Shown here: one piece after another, positions 7,116 to 9,094 of the stretch | Position numbering within the stretch: position 1 is the stretch's first letter | How the letters are laid out: every line of letters begins with the position of its first letter | DNA from: an uncultured Lachnospiraceae bacterium | GTDB taxonomy: Bacteria > Bacillota > Clostridia > Lachnospirales > Lachnospiraceae | NCBI GenBank assembly: GCA_948665105.1 | Contig: CAPNGW010000085.1 | Coordinates: 1 to 9,094, forward strand | Reading direction: 5' to 3' | DNA: 9,094 nt | Position numbers and translations under genes: made by a program | The notes under the pieces: generated by a model | The model's input: the letters and a program-made list of their open reading frames with translations, nothing else | Database searches by the model: none | Told to the model about the DNA's origin: nothing

Positions 7116-8495
7116 ATGAAGATGAAAAAAGTAGTCAGTCTTTTACTGGCATCAGCCATGGTACTGGGATTGGCAGCATGCGGGAATGGAGACAAAGCCG
7201 ACGGCAATAAAGATCAGAACGGCAAAAATGAGACAAACGAAGAAAATGAAGGAGGCGCGAAGGAGCAGGGAGACGAGGCCGGAGGCACAGAGGCTTTGGG
7301 GGAGGCAAAAAAGATCAGTATCCTGTGGCCGGAGACAGACTCCACACAGGTGGATGTGATGGAGAATTATGTTCAGCCGGCATTGGCGGAAAGCTTTCCG
7401 GATATAGAGTTTGAGTATATTCCCATGACAGCGGACAGCCCCATTAAGACCTTAAGCGCTTCCGGTGACCTTCCGGAGATTTACTTTACAAACGGTGTGG
7501 ATATCGATGCGATTCTCGGAGCGGGAGACGCACTGGATATCAGCCAATACGTTGAGGCAGATGGATGGGTGGACGCAAACTACAACAATCCGGAGCTTCT
7601 TTACAATGGCGAAGCAATCTACTTCCTGACAGCCGGACAGAATGCGTACTATTCACCGGTCTTCTACTACAACAAAGGACTCTTTGAGGATAACCAAATT
7701 GCAGAGCCCAATAATATGGTTGAGTTTGTGGCAGCCTGTCAGAAGCTTAAGGATGCAGGCGTTACACCCATCACCACAGCTCAGTGGGTATCATCCGTCT
7801 CTCTGATTGACGGTATCATTGCCAGCGCTTCACCGGAAGGCTTCAAAGACCTGAATGCCCGCAAATGTGACTGGACAGATGACAGAATCAAAGAAGCACT
7901 GGGATATTTTGATGAGCTTAAGACCATGGGAGCCTTCGCAGCGGATATTGCCAACAAGGATGATGCCACCGCTTATTCTGAGTTCCAGGCAGGAAATACC
8001 GGAATGATTCTGACCTATTCCTGGTTCAACGGTGATATGACAGCAGACAAGCTTGGATTTGAGGCAGGAAGCTTCAGCTTCCCCAATACCGGAGATGATT
8101 ATATTCAGCTGATTTTCGAGCCCAGAAAGGGAAATGGCGGCGGATACACAGGGAATGCCAACTATGACGATCCCCAGCTTCTGGCGGATATCTTAAAGGT
8201 GATGGTGCAGGCAGAATCTGAGCGTCACAATGCAAACGGTGTGAATACCAATTTCAAGGTGGCCAACCCCGCAGAGCCTGCAAATGATTTTGAAGCAAGG
8301 CGATTTGCTGATTATGACCGGGCAGAAAGCTTAATCAGTGTAATGGAACAGGCCCAGATGGATGGTGTTACACTTGCTGAGTTCAACACCCTCTACAATA
8401 TGCTGCTTTCTGACGATCAGGGATACCTGTCAGAAAACTTCATTGCAGAGATGCAGCCGGTATGGGAAGCCAATACATACGGACCCACAGAATAA
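7116..8495 (+). CDS. Extracellular sugar-binding lipoprotein of the ABC importer (family 1 type)
   Basis: This 459-residue lipoprotein would capture the sugar outside the cell and deliver it to the two permeases. It has a basic N-terminus, a hydrophobic core and the lipobox G-L-A-A-C with the lipidated Cys at residue 22. A low-complexity linker of roughly 45 residues rich in N, K, E, G and D follows, and the mature fold begins at I-S-I-L-W-P. The size and the general pattern (T-A-Q-W near the middle, a Y-S-E-F-Q-A-G-N-T-G-M-I segment) fit the SBP_bac_1-like family. Start choice: ATG occurs at 7110 and 7116 in frame. AGGAGG (7102-7107) lies 2 bases from the first and 8 bases from the second, so 7116 is favoured. 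It is placed after the two-component genes rather than with the permeases and has its own promoter C. The substrate is not readable; the neighbouring GH38-like gene hints at a mannose-containing oligosaccharide. Confidence 0.92.
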   Translation: MKMKKVVSLLLASAMVLGLAACGNGDKADGNKDQNGKNETNEENEGGAKEQGDEAGGTEALGEAKKISILWPETDSTQVDVMENYVQPALAESFPDIEFEYIPMTADSPIKTLSASGDLPEIYFTNGVDIDAILGAGDALDISQYVEADGWVDANYNNPELLYNGEAIYFLTAGQNAYYSPVFYYNKGLFEDNQIAEPNNMVEFVAACQKLKDAGVTPITTAQWVSSVSLIDGIIASASPEGFKDLNARKCDWTDDRIKEALGYFDELKTMGAFAADIANKDDATAYSEFQAGNTGMILTYSWFNGDMTADKLGFEAGSFSFPNTGDDYIQLIFEPRKGNGGGYTGNANYDDPQLLADILKVMVQAESERHNANGVNTNFKVANPAEPANDFEARRFADYDRAESLISVMEQAQMDGVTLAEFNTLYNMLLSDDQGYLSENFIAEMQPVWEANTYGPTE

Positions 8496-8525
8496 TTTTG
8501 TAAAGACAGGAAGAAAAGCTTAAGG

Positions 8526-8559
8526 TAAGGGCCGCCGCAAAGGAATGCGGCGGCCCTTA
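8526..8559 (+). terminator. Strong GC-rich hairpin between binding protein and GH38-like gene
   Basis: A 13-bp perfect stem (TAAGGGCCGCCGC against GCGGCGGCCCTTA) encloses an 8-base loop, 30 bases after the stop codon. It is followed by ATATGC rather than a U-run, so it is not a textbook intrinsic terminator. It may terminate partially or stabilise the 3' end of the binding-protein mRNA, as intercistronic stem-loops do in other sugar importer operons. No good promoter is seen between it and the next gene, which suggests partial read-through. Confidence 0.6.
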
Positions 8560-8611
8560 ATATGCAAAGGTGTATAAGCTGGGACGTCAGTATAGAATGA
8601 AGGAGAGAATG

Positions 8612-9094
8612 ATGAGTAAAAAGACAAATTACGTGATTCCCCACACCCACTGGGACAGGGAATGGAGGTATCCCATCTGGAAGAACCGGATGCTTTTGAT
8701 TGAATTTATGGATGAACTGCTTAAGACCCTGGATACGGATTCGGAGTATCACTGCTTCCTGCTGGACGGACAGGTGGCTCCCATCAGTGATTATCTGGAG
8801 GTAAAGCCCCAAAACCGTCAACGGGTGGAGAAGCATATCAGGGACGGGCGGATTGCGGTGGGCCCCTGGTATACCCTGCCGGACCTGTATCCCCTGGACG
8901 GAGAATGCCTGGTGCGGAACCTCTTAACAGGTATCCGCACCTCAGAGAAATACGGAAGCTGCATGAAGGTGGGCTACAACTCCTTCGGCTGGGGGCAGAC
9001 CGCCCAGTTTCCCCAGCTTTACAGGGGCTTTGGCATAGACTTTATCATCTGCGCCAAGAAGGTTTCCAAGGAGAGAGCCCCGGAGAGCGAATTC
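8612..9094 (+). CDS. GH38-family glycoside hydrolase, alpha-mannosidase-like, 5' part
   Basis: The first 161 residues are in the window and the gene runs off its end. The family is clear from the N-terminal H-T-H-W-D-R-E-W motif (H and D of the zinc site), L-D-G-Q, G-P-W-Y-T, and the V-R-N-L-L-x-G and G-F-G-I-D patterns, which line up without gaps with MngB-type alpha-mannosidases as recalled. No signal peptide is seen, so it is probably cytoplasmic and acts on imported sugar. The segment that normally carries the catalytic Asp (G-Y-x-P-D-[ST]-F-G) reads G-Y-N-S-F-G-W-G-Q here and has no Asp. ATGs at 8609 and 8612 are both possible; GGAG (8602-8605) is spaced better for 8612. It lies 116 bases after the binding-protein stop, beyond the hairpin. 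Activity and exact substrate are uncertain because of the motif change and the missing C-terminal part. Confidence 0.85.
   Translation, partial: MSKKTNYVIPHTHWDREWRYPIWKNRMLLIEFMDELLKTLDTDSEYHCFLLDGQVAPISDYLEVKPQNRQRVEKHIRDGRIAVGPWYTLPDLYPLDGECLVRNLLTGIRTSEKYGSCMKVGYNSFGWGQTAQFPQLYRGFGIDFIICAKKVSKERAPESEF

Noticed and set aside
8571..8598. TATAAG (8573) and TATAGA (8591) as -10 boxes for the GH38-like gene
   Set aside because: Neither has a -35 box or the ACCCC element at the right distance; the second would start transcription only a few bases before the coding start.
9089..9094. GAATTC at the very end of the window
   Set aside because: It is an EcoRI site by sequence, but it also encodes the in-frame E-F of the conserved S-E-F pattern; taken as coincidence.

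Overview
The window looks like a piece of a gut-type Firmicute chromosome, most likely a Lachnospiraceae (Clostridium cluster XIVa) member. The grounds are strong AGGAGG-type ribosome binding sites, moderate GC, low-GC-type codon use (AGA, AGG and ATA are common) and a classic Gram-positive YesLMN-type sugar locus. All genes read on the + strand. This placement is inference; there is no rRNA or other marker gene here.

Layout. Positions 1-1069 hold the 3' end of a surface protein with repeated bacterial Ig-like modules and a C-terminal membrane anchor, apparently unrelated to what follows. A 398-base gap (1070-1467) carries a perfect 11-bp hairpin and a 12-bp palindrome, and ends in the first sugar-locus promoter. 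Positions 1468-8495 form a carbohydrate uptake and sensing locus: a YesL-like DUF624 membrane protein, two ABC sugar permeases (LplB/UgpA type and YtcP/UgpE type), a YesM-type sensor kinase, a YesN-type response regulator with an AraC output domain, and a lipoprotein solute-binding protein. After a strong 13-bp hairpin comes the first part of a GH38-family (alpha-mannosidase-like) enzyme, cut by the window end at 9094.

How it works together (inference). The lipoprotein captures an oligosaccharide and the two permeases import it, using an ATPase encoded elsewhere because none is present here. The kinase senses the sugar or a related extracellular cue and phosphorylates the regulator. The GH38-like enzyme would then process the sugar, so a mannose-containing glycan is a reasonable guess but unproven.

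The most interesting signal is in the non-coding DNA. Three promoters, upstream of the DUF624 gene, the first permease and the binding protein, share an element (A-rich block, about 5 nt, then ACCCC, then T/C-rich CAA). In all three, ACCCC begins exactly 24 bases before a perfect TATAAT and lies where a -35 box should be. Each also has a weaker copy 20 bases further upstream. This is the geometry expected for an AraC-type activator on tandem half-sites, so the local YesN-type regulator is the natural candidate. A second point is that the GH38-like enzyme lacks the conserved catalytic Asp in its nucleophile motif.
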